From the NCBI RefSeq assembly GCF_905220365.1, contig NC_061147.1:6014001-6078000 (forward strand): 64,000 nt of DNA. The letters are read 5' to 3'. This stretch comes from Vanessa cardui (taxonomy: Eukaryota; Arthropoda; Insecta; Lepidoptera; Nymphalidae). Made by a program: the position numbers and the translations under genes. The notes beneath the pieces are model-generated. The model did no database searches. It was not told the origin of the DNA and saw only the letters and a list, made by a program, of their open reading frames with translations. Positions 12,491 through 25,023 of the stretch are shown here, piece by piece; the first letter of the stretch is position 1, and each line of letters opens with the position of its first letter.

Positions 12491-13353
12491 ACATATAAAG
12501 GCTCTCTCTACATTTTTCCTTGAATTTCCCATGTTAGCAAACTATATAAGAACATATACAAACTGTATTACTATAATTTATAAAAGTTCATTTATTAGAA
12601 TTGTTCCTGGTGACAGATCGAGCTCGCTCGATTTGCGTCTAAAGAATTGGAATAGCGAATCCAACGTGAAATTTTGCTTTCTTGCCAACATTCCGCTCGG
12701 TCGTATGTATCGTAATTAGTTATGATATTTTGATTTGTTTCTTGAATCTACGATTAGAGAATATTTAATTACTGTTATGAATAAAAGGATAACATCTGAA
12801 ACAACTTTCAGCCAGATCCTTTAACAGATCTTGATACTTTTTGTATTACAAATATACTGAGAAATCTTACAGAGTTTTTGGTATAGATAATCAACTCTTA
12901 TCATATCATAGTTCATTTGAATATCATTTATAATAATGAGCATAAATAAAATTCTTTATTTTTTTATTTCAACTGAGGGTAGCTATCGTAACATGTAAAT
13001 CTCTAACTTTATCACTAAATGATGCTTGATAATCTCCATATGATGAAAGTTTTTGATAATGTTAAAAGATAGATAAAAAAGATATGTCCGTTTTAAAAAC
13101 CGTTTTAAATTAAGTTTATTGGAACTTTTTCCAGCATACTACATCAGTACCGGAACAGATTCATTTAAATTGTATAAACAGATTCTTAGCACACCCCATT
13201 CATATTTTATAAAGAATATTCGTAAAATAGCCCATTTAAAAAAAACCTATGAGATAAGTAACAGTGTGTAAATTAAAGTGAATATTTGCCTTTTAAATTT
13301 ATACAATATATAAAAGACTTACAAATTTTAGATACTATTATACATACACATGT

Positions 13354-13380
13354 TATATGTATGTATGTATGTATGTATGA
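13354..13380. repeat. TATG microsatellite
   Basis: About six tandem TATG units. Confidence 0.9.
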
Positions 13381-13709
13381 TTTATCTAAATGTATTCTCA
13401 TTGATGACGATTTAAAATATATCTTTGAGCTGAATTCCAGGCATTTGCTACAATAGAAATATATTAAGTAAAAAAAGATTTAGTGAGATAAAAGTATGCG
13501 CGTAATTCCGTCTTGACGTGATGCTGTAATGAACATTTAAAACATCTGATTGTGCGAAAAATGTAGGTTATTTCGAGAAACAAGTGAGCAATTTATAACG
13601 CTATACATTCGCACAAGGACGCCTCTCCGAACGATACACGTGACACTACCGCATGGCGACGAATTTTGTGATTGTATTTTTAATTAAATAGATCACGTTA
13701 ATCTCTCTA

Positions 13710-14020
13710 GCTGAGCTGAGATGGCCCAGTGGTTAGAACGTGAGCATTTTAACCGATGATTGCGGGTTCAAACCCAAGCAAGCACCACTATATATATGTG
13801 CTTAATTTGTGTTTATAATTCATCTCGTGCTCGGCGGTGAAGGAAAACATCGTGAGGAACCTGCATGTGTCCAATTTCATACAAATTCTGCCACATGTGT
13901 ATTCCACCAACCGCATTGGAACAGCGTGGTGGAATATGTCCTAAACCCTCTCCTTAATGGAAGAGGGGGTCTTATCTCAGCAATGGGAAATGTACAGGCT
14001 GTTACTTTTTTTACTTTACT
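13710..14020 (+). repeat. SINE-A, full length with perfect target duplication
   Basis: The element is flanked by a perfect 10-bp direct repeat, aatctctcta, at 13700-13709 and 14021-14030. It runs from the tRNA-like head (gatggcccagtggttagaac; B-box-like GGTTCAAACCC) to a tail of TTAC(T)n units. The intact duplication points to a fairly recent insertion. Confidence 0.93.
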
Positions 14021-14134
14021 AATCTCTCTACAATGTGCGTACTGTATCATAAAAATAATCTTAAAATGTGAAATTGCCGCACCAATTTGGTAGACAAATT
14101 TTAAAAAATACATCTCAATTGTCGGATAAGTTTT

Positions 14135-14530
14135 TAGTATAATATTTTATACTTTCTTGGGGCAAGGTATCCGTTTCTATAATGAAATACGCAGACATTT
14201 TTAACTTTGCCGTTTCGTAAATTCATTTCGTTTATAAAAAATACTTTGGTAAAAAAGGCATATTATTCGACACAAGATTTTGTAGATGATAAAAAAGCTC
14301 GGAAATAATACCTATTGTCTGCCAGGCAGGATAAATTACATACATATATAATTGTATTTAACTAATATGATTGTATTTTTTAAATGTTGAAAAAGAGTAA
14401 CTGCTGAGTTTCTTGCCGGTTCTTCTCCGTAGAATTTACTTTCCGAACCGGTGATAGCTTCACTTAATTATAAAATGACGATTCAAAAGTGCTTGTAAAA
14501 GCCCACTTGTTTAAAGTTTATTTTGATAAA
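14135..14530 (-). repeat. dispersed repeat E, long copy
   Basis: About 390 bases match, in reverse, the copy at 33375-33780. Shared parts include the CCGAACCGGTG and GAGTAACTGCTGAG core, the ATCTATAAAATCTTG-like middle and the CGAAACGGCAAAGTT segment. Confidence 0.7.
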
Positions 14531-15194
14531 ACAAATGATCAATACCCCTTTTTCGGAACAATGGTTTCGTCATCTGTCTTAGCAGCCATCTTATTCCGAA
14601 ACTAAAGGTTACAAACGTAACTGTACTATTGAAAATTGGTAAGTAGATTTTATTCTGTGAACTGCATTAAGGTTTTCATACAAAGGTTTCATAAAAAAAA
14701 AACAGTAAATTTTAGGGGTTCCCCCCACTCAAGGCACCCAAACATGTTTTTTCGTCAATCCTTATTGATATCTATGGATAGGTCTTTAAAAATGATACTG
14801 AGGCTATAAACTAGAGTTTTAAAAGCTTTTCTAAAATGCCTCAAAGTCTATCTCAAATGTGTTTTAGGTGTATTCAGGGGCAGACTGACTTTGAACCACT
14901 CAATACCTGAACTTAGCCTTAATAGGTATTGATTTTTGACGGTAGAATTTTTTATTAGTAGACCTTACTATATAGCTTACTTAGATAACATAAACTTTAA
15001 ATTATTTTCGATAGTCGGATTTCTTTTTAAACTAAATATTGATTTTTAAAAATAGAACGGCATTAGGTTCTTTTCTATCTATAAGCAGTTAAGCATACGT
15101 CTTTGAGAAATGTAGGTACATTGTTTACTAATTGGAAAAGATTATGTTATCACATATCAACTAAAATCTGGAGAAGTATCAAACATTTTAATTA

Positions 15195-15250
15195 AATAGT
15201 TGTCTCCGGCTTCGTTCGCGTTTTAGAGAAGCCGCTGGCAACTAGTTTTT
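15195..15250 (+). repeat. dispersed repeat F fragment
   Basis: A short piece with the CGGCTTCGTTCGCGTTTTAG..CTAGT wording that is common at the ends of lepidopteran Helitron-like or related repeats. Confidence 0.35.
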
Positions 15251-15279
15251 TTTTATAAAGAATACTAGCAATACATTGA

Positions 15280-15710
15280 CAGGCTATAAGTTTCCCATTG
15301 CTGGGCTAAGGCCTCCTTTCTCTTAGAAGCGGAAGTTAAGAGCGTATTCCAAGATGATCCAACGCGGTTTAGTGGATACCCATGAGGAAGAACTTCGTTG
15401 AAATTAGACATATGTAGGTTTCCTCACGAGGTATTCCTTCACCAACCCGCATTGGATTCCACCAACCCTCATTGGAACAGCGTGGTGGAATATGTTCCAA
15501 ACCTTCTTCTCAAAGGAAGAGGAGGCCTTTAGCCCAGCAGTGGGAATTTACAGGCTGCTGTTGTTGTATTCCTTCACCAACGAGCTCGAGATGAATTATA
15601 AACACAAATTAAGCCCTTGAAAACTCAGTTGTGCTTGCCCGGGTTTCAACCCGAAATCATCAGTTAGGATATACTTACACGTTCTAAACACTGGGTCATC
15701 TCGGCTCAAA
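15280..15710 (-). repeat. SINE-A host copy split by a second SINE-A
   Basis: The minus-sense SINE-A runs 15280-15446 and resumes at 15567-15710. The interruption at 15447-15566 is described separately. The host copy is more diverged than the insert. Confidence 0.8.
15447..15566 (+). repeat. SINE-A insert, 5'-truncated, inside older SINE-A
   Basis: The insert is flanked by a perfect 15-bp direct repeat, tattccttcaccaac, at 15432-15446 and 15567-15581. It holds only the 3' part of SINE-A and ends in GTTGTTGT. Its orientation is opposite to the host copy. Confidence 0.9.
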
Positions 15711-15811
15711 TTCAACACTTAAAGAATACTAGTAATGCCCCGAATGATTTAAAAAAAATACTGATATTCCTCCTCTACTCTATATATATACTCTTTATAG
15801 TAACTCATTTA

Positions 15812-16270
15812 CAGTCCATTCAATTCGTCTTTGGAACTCTCTTCCACTAGAAGCAAGACGTGCACCAAACATTCCTTCTTTTAAAAAAAATGATAAAAGA
15901 GCACTATCTTGCTTCATGAAGAAATACTGTAATTAAATATTTTATTTATTATGTAAGTATCTATAGTATGTAAATGTATACATTTATAATGTGTATGTAT
16001 ATTATATTATTATATAATTGTATATTTATGGAATATTTATTTATGTTTCGTATATATACATATATATAGTATATTGTATCTATTTTTTTTATGTTTTAAA
16101 TAATTTGTACACCCCTACCATCCTATCTCTCTCCTCTACCAAAGGTTGCCTGGAAGAGATCGCTGTTTTAGCGATAAGGCCGCCTATACTATATATTACA
16201 TTTTTCTTTTCTTTGTTTTTGTAAAATTGTTCCTATTATTTTTGTCTATATTGGTGTGCAATAAAGAGTA
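15812..16270 (+). mobile_element. non-LTR retrotransposon 3' end (reverse transcriptase C-terminus relic and 3' UTR)
   Basis: The frame at 15815-15934 reads IRLWNSLPLEARRAPNIPSF, then a lysine-rich end and a stop. The R-x-WNSLP motif is typical of the C-terminal end of CR1/jockey-type non-LTR reverse transcriptases. A 3' UTR-like stretch follows to the AATAAAGAGT region near 16261. Everything upstream of the last about 40 codons is missing, so this is a dead, 5'-truncated copy. Confidence 0.65.
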
Positions 16271-16284
16271 TATACTCTCCTTTT

Positions 16285-16375
16285 AAGCTTATCGCTTGTG
16301 TTAGGAGTGAATACGGCAATAGCCCAAGGGCTAGGCCATAAACTATTGGGCTATTGACACAATTATTGTTGTGCA
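16285..16375 (-). repeat. short SINE-like fragment
   Basis: The minus strand contains gggctattgccgtattcact, shared in part with 44690-44770. Probably a degraded tRNA-like SINE. Confidence 0.35.
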
Positions 16376-16921
16376 TGTTATTCGATTCAACACCCTATAA
16401 ATCAAGTTTAAAAATCACGAACTCGACAGTTAAACAAAGAAATCCATTACCAGCTGCCGTAGAATATTTCAATGGACGCTTGGTTCGATTATTTATGGGC
16501 TAACTCTACATAAAGGCCACATTCTACCTCTTAACAGCAGTGAGCTAATGTAACTACAGGCATAAAAATTTAGTTCCTAAGGTTAGTAGCCTATTGACGA
16601 TGTAAGACATTGTTAACATTTCTCAAAAATCTACTGTGGTCGATTGAGTGGGGGACTAAGCCCGTCAGAGGTAAAAGCTTTAAAAAATATAGTTTTACAA
16701 GCTTGCTATTTAGTTTACATTAGTGTGTATAAATAATTTATAATTATTTATTATATTTTGGGTAGCGCTTTGATCTTGATGAAATTATGTATGTACTAAG
16801 CAAATTTTTAAAGTTTTGTTGAAGATTTGATCAGGGAAACGCGAATGCATTTGGGGGCCCCAAGATTGGAAGCCGAGGGGGAAAAATAAAAATGCTCAAA
16901 TGCAATCACTTTTAAAAGACT

Positions 16922-17235
16922 GTGAAAAAAATAACAGTAACAGCCTGTAAATTTCCCATTGCTGGGATAACGCCTCCTCTTCCATTAAGGAGAGGGTTTG
17001 GAACATATTCCAACACGCTGTTCCAATGCGGTTTGTTGGAATGCACATGTGGCAAAATTCCGATGATTCCGAATTATACAAATGCTGGTTTCCTCACGAT
17101 GTTTTCAGCGCCGAGCACGAGATGAATCATAAATACAAAATAAGCACATATATATGTAGTGGTGCTTGCGTGGATTTGAACCCGCAATCATCGGTTAAGA
17201 TGCACGCGTTCTAACCATTGGGACATCTCAGCTCA
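16922..17235 (-). repeat. SINE-A copy, near full length
   Basis: On the minus strand it runs from gagctgagatgtcccaatgg to the acaggctgttactgtta end, with the complete body between. Confidence 0.87.
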
Positions 17236-17401
17236 TTTTCATCAGTTGTTTATTGCATTTGAAAAAAAGCATATTAGTATAAATCCTGATATTAGTTGTG
17301 TGTAAATGTACATTGTACACATTTTATATATTAAAAAAAATAATACAATCATGATTCCGTGTAAATAAAAAATGATTAAGGTTTTTGTAAAATGTTCAAG
17401 C

Positions 17402-17930
17402 TGGACATCATCACATACATTACCCTGATCCCAATGTAAGTAGCTGAGCACTTGTGTTATGGACAATCAGAAGTAACGGCTGTACAAACCCAGACCCAAG
17501 ACAACATTTTTTTTTATGGTATAGGTTGGCGGACGAGCATATGGGCCACCTGATGGTAAGTGGTCACCATCACCCATAGACAATGACGCTGTAAGAAATA
17601 TTAACTATTCCTTACATCGTCAATGTGCCACCAACCTTGGGAAATAAGATGTCATGTCCCTTGTGCCTGTAGTTACACTGGCTCACTCACCCTTCAAACC
17701 GGAACACAACAATACTGAATACTGTTATTTGGCGGTAGAATAACTGATGAGAGGGTGGTACCTACCCAGACGGGCTTGCACAAAGCCACCACCAAGCAAA
17801 CCAACATAGAAAACTAATGAATTTTCTGCATCGACATCGAAGAATCCGGGACCTCGGACCCATAAAATCCGTTTCACACTACTTACTTATTAATTCACAC
17901 TACTCGACCACGGAGGTCATCTGAGCTGGG
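17402..17930 (-). repeat. SINE-C copy interrupted by repeat B
   Basis: SINE-C parts lie at about 17402-17507 and 17802-17930. The minus-sense head reads gacctccgtggtcgagtag with a B-box-like gggttcga equivalent that is degraded here. It is split by the repeat-B insertion described next. Confidence 0.75.
17508..17801 (-). repeat. repeat B, full length, nested in SINE-C
   Basis: The 6-bp duplication CAACAT occurs at 17502-17507 and 17802-17807. The A-run (here a T-run) lies at its low-coordinate end, so it is minus sense. Removing it restores the SINE-C wording ..caagacaacatagaaaact. Confidence 0.88.
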
Positions 17931-18039
17931 GAGTTTCTTTTAAGCTTTGAAAAGAAAATATATAATAGCCTGTCAATGTTCCACTGTTGAGCAAATTAAT
18001 CATCTCTTTTATATCCAGTAAATATTATTTTAATCCTTT

Positions 18040-18195
18040 TTCTTCCCCCAAGTGGAGGGGGGGTGTGAATCCCCGGTTTCTTGGACGCCGAGTGCGCCCA
18101 GGTCCACCGGGTTTACCCACTAAAAAACCAGCTTTACCCTCTCCGTCTTTCGGCGGGCGCCACGGGATCACGCATGCTATCGTGACGAAGTATTA
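18040..18195. other. GC-rich patch, not explained
   Basis: A 150-base island of markedly higher GC in AT-rich surroundings (CCCCGGTTTCTTGGACGCCG, CGGGCGCCACGGGATCACGC). An open plus-strand frame crosses it, but the proline/glycine/arginine-rich product has no recognisable domain. A transposon coding relic is most likely. Confidence 0.3.
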
Positions 18196-19400
18196 ACTTA
18201 ATCCTAATCCAATACGTGTTTATATTAACTCATATTATTTCATTAAATTATTTTTACAAATTTTAATCTGTTCGATTTAAAACGTTTTGCAAATTTCAAA
18301 AGTAACATTCTATTTTTGAATAAATAAAAAAATCTTTTTTGCTATATAAACCGCAGAGTAATTCAACTATTTTTTATTCGTATTACGAGTCGAAACCACT
18401 ATAATACAGATTAAAAAAGATTAGGAAAGTACAGACATAACCGGTGGTTTAACACAAGATTGTAAATGGTTTATAATAAGTTAAAACAATTTACATGACG
18501 AATTTGGCAATATCGCGAACAAGTAATTTGTGGTTGCTTGCATTTTGCAAAATGATAAATAAATAAGTATTTCGTAAAAATATTTATTTGGATTTTAATT
18601 TTGTATCGATAACTCCCATCACTACATAACCGTTTCAAACAAATTTCCAAGATACGTTTAAAGTCGCTTTGAAATTTAGCAATATAGACTAATATAAAAA
18701 AATATTGTTTATAATTTTATAAGATAGGCTTTATAATAATAGATGTGTATTTATAGCATTATAATTAAATTACAACATTTACGATAACATTACAATGTTA
18801 ATAAACGATAGGAAATAAGTTCTTTTTTTATCTTCATTAGGAATAACTTTTTAAGCCTTTGCAATATTAACTTTTTTTTTTTTATTTCATTGTCTTTTTG
18901 TAAGGTTTAATAATATATTGTTGCGGCTCTTTTATACTGAATATAAACGGATTCAAAAATAGTGCTCATATTGTTAGGTTTTTGTTGGTTGGAGCCCTTC
19001 TTTAGATCTTAAGTTTTTTTTTTTTATATAACTCGTAATGTAATAAATAGTATATTGTTATATGGAAATTAAAAAAATAAATCATGTTACGAAAAAGGAC
19101 ATTAAATAGAGTCTCATTTTTAATAATTAGCCATGCCTTGTCAATATATAAATTAAAATTATATTGAATCGATATTATCATGCTTTAGTTTTTTTTTTTA
19201 ATTAAGTATTCATCAATAAGCATACATTACCCACCCTCTGCCACAAAACAAAGAAAACCAAATAATTTATAAAACACAAACTTTCACTAAATTTTCAGTC
19301 CGAATTCTTAACGATTCTATAAAAAAAATCTTCCAAAATTTTGAAAAAAAAAAAACATTTTTATGTTTTTTAATAAATCGAATGCTGTCAAAAATTTAAA
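18196..19400. other. AT-rich, nothing recognised
   Basis: Long A/T runs, no repeat from the families above and no coding frame of substance. Confidence 0.5.
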
Positions 19401-19404
19401 TTGT

Positions 19405-19575
19405 TCTTTTTCGAATACATTTTTTTCGCGCCTTTCGGAATAGAATTCGGCTTTCCCGGATTCCATTTTTGAATTATCGAACGCGCGCGCTTGATAACCG
19501 CCAGTGATCAACTGCGTTCGGGAGATGGACCGACTCTGTACAGAACTAAAAGGCGTGGGTTAGGAATACGTTTCC
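19405..19575. promoter_or_regulatory. CpG-rich patch, possible transcription start region
   Basis: Several CpG clusters occur within 170 bases (tcgaacgcgcgcgcttgata; ctgcgttcgggagatgg). It could be a promoter or first-exon leader for the minus-strand myoglianin gene, whose 5' end is missing, or for a non-coding RNA. No TATA box or conserved leader peptide supports either. Speculative. Confidence 0.2.
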
Positions 19576-22130
19576 ATTATAATCGAACGATTTTATTTCG
19601 ACAACTGAAACCCAGAAATATTTATATATTTATATTATATGCATATTCTATCTTCTATAGTCTTAAAAAATTAAAATTGTCTTATGAAATTTAGATTATC
19701 GTTCTTTGTTTAAATAGCTATTTATACAAAAATGAACGGATGTTTTTATAGATAACAGCTGATAATATTTTGCGTCATTATTTTTGTCACAATAAAAAAC
19801 TTTCGTTAATTAAAAACTTATAAACATTTTAATAAAACACACTTAATTAAGATATCTATTTACAAACTTTATCGCTACGAAAAATAACAATAGTGCGTAA
19901 TATTAAAATCTAATTTAAATTTTACTGATCCGTCATTATCTTTTTTTTAAAGCGTTCGTGTCAATGGAATCAAACTCATACGTTAGCTCACAAGGAGATT
20001 CAATCATTGTACATACATTTTTAATGTGTTTTAAAATCGACTCTCTTTATTTAAATTTAAGCGTCAATTTTTTTTGATAATACTTAGGTGCACTAATTAG
20101 GTATTTATTCATGATAAGTTACTTTAATTATTTGTATAATATGTTTTATCATGAAATGTCAGCTATTTAATTTGTGTCTTTATTATCTGTGTAACCATGT
20201 TAAAGTCGGTGATAAATTAAATACGTTTTTTCGATTGTTTATGCTTTAATTATTTTAAGCCGTATCATGTTCGACATTTGCCTGATATTAATTAAGTAAG
20301 TGAGAAAAAGTTAACATTCTATTTTAGAAAAAAAAATATTATTAGAAAATATGATAATCCACATTCATCATATTCCATTTTTAATACATTCTTTTTGTAA
20401 AATACTTTTTTATTTCAAATACAATTGACTTATATATTTAATAGTATTTATAGTTAATTAAATATTCAGTTGCATCTACTTAAGCATAATTGAAAATATC
20501 TTTAGTTATCTACTTTTTTAATACAATACGTCAGTTGCTTAAATTTTAATTATCTGTTATCTTTAATTTCCCGCGCATTTATACTTTAATAAAGCAAGAA
20601 TATTTCCACATCTCTCATCTTTCATCACATTCGACACATTTTATTTTGTTTAAACTATTAAGTCGTATAAAAATCCAGTTATTACCGACATGTGTTACAA
20701 TATAAATTAATAACTATGTGATATAATATTTTTATAATATTAAACACATGTTTAAGCTAACCAATTATTTTTATCATCACAAACTCATCTATAGACTTTA
20801 TGACGCCACAATACAAATACATTAACGCACACAGCGACACCGAGTACACACGTACTTAGATTGACAGAGAACTAACACACACAAGCGCGTTACATGTGTG
20901 TGTAGTGCGTTCTAAGGTCATTCATACCCCAGGAACCCTAACAGGACGAACGCCAATGACCTGGGAAGCGTGTGGGATTTTTTTGAATCTCCCCCCATTT
21001 AGTACTTGTATTGTGTACCTGTGACTCTTATTTCGTTTGCAGTAAAGTCCATATTGTCCGTTAATTTCTCTTGAAATGTCCTGCACTGTTGTTTTAGTTG
21101 GTATAATAATTGTATGTATGTCATATTGGATTTTTTTTTCGTTAAGATCGCACTGTGTATAGAATTACATAATTAAAATGGTTTTTCGATCAGAATTATA
21201 TTATATATGTTATATTGTAACAAAGATTTAAGAATACTTCAATTTTTTATTTAACGAATATCTTGGCAAATTCTTACAATTCTAGGGGTATTTATTATTT
21301 AATCCATACATATAATAAAATTGAATTGTCTGTTGTTGCAATATATAGCTTAAACGCACACGTGTGTATACTCGATACATATATCAAAATAACATATTTA
21401 CATTTTTTGTCTGTCTGTCTATTTGATTCGGCTAATATCTGGAACGGATGAACTGATTTTGAGGTGACTTTCAGTGGCTGAAAGTTGAGAAAAAAGGAGT
21501 ATCTTAGACTACAATAATAACTTTTTATTAAATTCAAACAGCACAGCTAGTATGTAAAATAATAATCCAATTAAAAACCTCAAATTTTTCAATTACGTTA
21601 TTTTGATCTTTTTTGATAAAATTATATTATTGTTTGAAAATATATAAATCTATGAATAACAGTTCGTATATAACGTTAGTAAAAAACGCTATTTTTTGCT
21701 AGGTACGTGTGTAACAAAATCTTTCAAGTGAAAAAATAATCCATAGTTTTTTTTTCTACGTTTGAACGGTAATTTATTTTTTGTTCGAATCCAGACCACT
21801 ATTAATATTAATTACATTAAGGAAATTATTTTATTAATATCTGATAAAAAAATTACGACATTTTGGACGTTAACCGCAGACCATTGCTTTACGAAGTAAA
21901 ATAAAAAAATTAAATTAACTATTTGGCTCATTGGACCTGTCTGGTTATTAACCACTCACTTGACACATATTCCACTGTCTAACAGCAATATTCGCTTCCA
22001 ATTTGATAGGTGAGTAAGGCAGTGTAACTACGAGGATATAACATCTTCCAAGAACTGGTGACTCATTAGCGTTATAAGGAATGGTTTATACTTCTTATAG
22101 CCCAATGGCCAATATCGTTGTATTGATTTT
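19576..22130. other. AT-rich intergenic or intronic DNA
   Basis: A repeat-F copy lies at about 21330-21545 (minus sense, ending near acagctagta). A moderately GC-rich patch at about 20810-21010 contains ggtcatt..aatgacc inverted words; I cannot assign it. No coding signal was found. Confidence 0.45.
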
Positions 22131-22235
22131 TTTATGTTATATGGGACAAACGAGCAGGAGGGTCACCTGATGGAAAGTGACTACCACCGCCCATGGACAT
22201 CTGCAACACCATGAGGCTTGCAGGCCTTAAATTAT
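22130..22235 (+). repeat. dispersed repeat fragment (cccatggacatctgcaacac type)
   Basis: It shares the tttttatg..ggtcacctgatggaaagtgactaccaccgcccatggacatctgcarcacca series with 53030-53125. Part of the series also occurs at 22640-22712. Confidence 0.6.
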
Positions 22236-22990
22236 TTGCAACTATGCCTATCAATTTGAATACAAAATGAAAATATCATGAGAATTGCAATCTAAAAATA
22301 AGTAGGCACGTAACAAAACAAATAAAGCTATCAGTTGAACTTAACAATTACTGTCGTATTAACAATAACATATTTATAGAAGATTACATTTAATTATATC
22401 TTTTTTTTGGAGTTCGCGCCTATATTTCGCTTTCCATACGTCTGTTCCATCGTTACTAATTAACCTTCCTTCTAGAAAAATCTATATCTTTTAAGATTTA
22501 ACTCATTGGTACGGTTTTAGGTATTGGTTTACAGGTGTTGGAGATAAAACAGCTTATGTTCTTCTATGGAGTTCAAACTTGCAACTTACCGAATTATCAT
22601 TAAAATCGGTTCTGTGGTTTGACTACTTTATGCATTCATTTTTTTATGCTATTTATATGTTGGTGGTAAACAGACTGTATGTCCACCTGTTGGAAAGTGA
22701 CTATCACCGCCTTGATGATCAATATACAATGCTCTCTTTAACTGGAGAACTAGCTTCAAAAAGTGGTCTAATCATTAAGAAATTCGATTAAAACTATCTT
22801 AGCAAATTGGAGATTTTGCCCCAATATTTAAAATATTAGATATTCTAGAATAAAATGGTTTCAAAAATTCCCTTATAATCAAAATATTAAGCAAATTAAG
22901 AGTATTTTATAAAGAGAATCAAATATATATATACATAAAATCTGTCATATTGTGTTTTATTACGTCAAGAATCATGTTTATACTCTGCTA

Positions 22991-23287
22991 TTTTTTTTAT
23001 GGAATATTGGCGGACGAGCATATGAGCCACCTGATGGTATGTGGTCACCATCACCCATAGACAATGATGCTGTAAGAAATATTAACTATTCCTTACATCG
23101 TCAATGCGCCACCAACCTTGAGAACTAAGATGCCCCTTATATATGTCCCTTGTGCCGGTAGTTACATTGGCTCACTCACCCTTAAAACTAGAACATAACA
23201 ATACTGTGTTCTGTTGTTTAGCGGTAGAATATCTGATGAGCGTGTGGTACTTACCCAGGCGGGCTTGCACAAACCTACCACCAAGTA
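22991..23287 (-). repeat. repeat B, near full length
   Basis: The same about 290-bp unit as at 17508, with the T-run at the low-coordinate end. It contains a small duplication around ccccttatatatgtccctt. Confidence 0.85.
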
Positions 23288-24640
23288 AATGTGTATCATC
23301 TTGGTAAACCCTATATAAGTAGAAATTTAATTTCACTGATACACGGCTTTTAAAACATATATCTTCTCATCTTGTTGTACTTTACGATATTATATTAATA
23401 TGTTATATAATACAATACATCATTAATAAAAGTAATAGCAATAGCAAAGGTTTCATTGTAATTGTAGTTGTCTGTGTTGTAACTATCCGATGATTGGGCA
23501 TTATTTTTAATCAGAACTTTTTAATATTTTAAAGTAAGTCAAAGAGTTATTTAGACGGCCTTTGTCCATTCTAATCGCAATATTTGTTTCTCATTTAAAT
23601 CATTATTTACATTTAATTATTAACACAAAGGTTTCGTAGGTATAGCGCTGGATACAGTACATCAATTTCTTCGCAAAAATAAAGTCTCTGCTCCTTTATA
23701 GTCCAAAAACTTTAAGAACGTTTTGAGAAACAGATTAATTGGAATTCATAGACAAGAATATTTTTTTTTCTCTATCAAGTAATACAGCAGCAAACGTATT
23801 GAAGTATACGACCTCAAAGACTTAATAAAAAAATATTATAAAAACTATTTATTGTACGGAAACTAAGATTCAAGCCACCGACTCGCACTTAACCGGCTTT
23901 ATTTTTAGGTATTACATAAATGTCGTGTCAGTTCTAGATTATTTATTTTAATGTCTGGTTTCTGTCAGCGATAAACTCGTATTTTAATATTAATGTACGC
24001 ACTTTCAAAGTGTTTTTTTTTTAAATAATAAACAGTCAAACGGCTCCCGAAATATATACCGGTAAAAATAAATTCATTATTAGAATTTGCTAATATACTT
24101 ATAAATTGTAATGTTACATTTCAAATGTATCAACAGCTACTATCGGTTCAGAATATTTTATTATAATCAGAATATATCAGAATATAAATTTAGTAAATAC
24201 TCTTTTCTTAATAAATTACACAATTAACAATATACAATTCAATTAATATGTCCCGTATGAAAATCAATGATATGAAACTACACGTTTTTATCATCTTTAT
24301 ATTGTGTAATAAGCCTTATCTTTATTTTAATATGTATAAGATTTTAATTAACAAATTAAACAACATACAAATTTGAATTTTGGTGTTGTGAGGTAAGCTG
24401 GGGGAGAGTTATGCTTATCTGACCTTATATTTAAACAACGTTTTTTACTGTTCCTCCGTCAAACCTTACCTATAAAAAGTTAAGTTAGTTTATGATTTGG
24501 AAAATAATTGATCTATAGAAAGTACAGATTTAAATTTAAAAAAGTAAGTACGATTAAGCTAAAATTTTATCCCTAAGTATTAAATAAAATGGAAGTAATG
24601 ATGGTAAATAAAAAAATATAATTTTAAAATTTAATTTTAT
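23288..24640. other. AT-rich, nothing recognised
   Basis: No repeat family from this window and no coding frame stand out. Confidence 0.45.
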
Positions 24641-24715
24641 TTTGACGTCACTTAATTCAGTTTTACGAATTTTGCCCATGCACATCTAAGTCGTATGTAC
24701 TATATATAAGTAGAA
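24640..24715 (-). repeat. solo end of MITE family M1
   Basis: The plus strand reads cttaattcagttttacgaat, then tttgccCATGCACATCTAAGTCGTATGTAC and tatata, matching one terminus of the element at 37510-37841. The other half is absent. Confidence 0.55.
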
Positions 24716-24926
24716 GTGAGTTTTCACATCTAAATTTATGTCTATAATTGAGGTAACCTCAAAACTCCGCAACATATATTCCTATCTGTTTAAATTTATA
24801 GGATCCATTTAATATTTCCAAATTTCAAATTCCATATATGAAATATTTTAAAACATTTTATCATTTATTTAGCGTTAGAGTTCGTGTAGTAATTCGTATA
24901 CAAATCGGTTCGATTCAAGTGGTCAT

Positions 24927-25023
24927 ACAATGTCCTGCCAATCCTTTATAAATGGAGGCCGGTAGGAGAGCTAGATTTCGGCAGAAAGGTCACGGACCCC
25001 GAATGACACAACCAGGACATTGT
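24927..25023. other. 97-bp unit bounded by perfect 11-bp inverted repeats
   Basis: ACAATGTCCTG (24927-24937) and its exact complement CAGGACATTGT (25013-25023) enclose a GC-richer core, ggaggccggtaggagagc..ggtcacggaccccg. A very small MITE or a structured-RNA gene are both possible. No A/B box or known RNA motif was recognised. Confidence 0.4.

Noticed and set aside
13809..14113. Open frames on both strands at 13.8-14.1 kb
   Set aside because: They lie inside a SINE-A copy, as do similar frames at 11665, 16896-17214, 26300-26585 and 60588.
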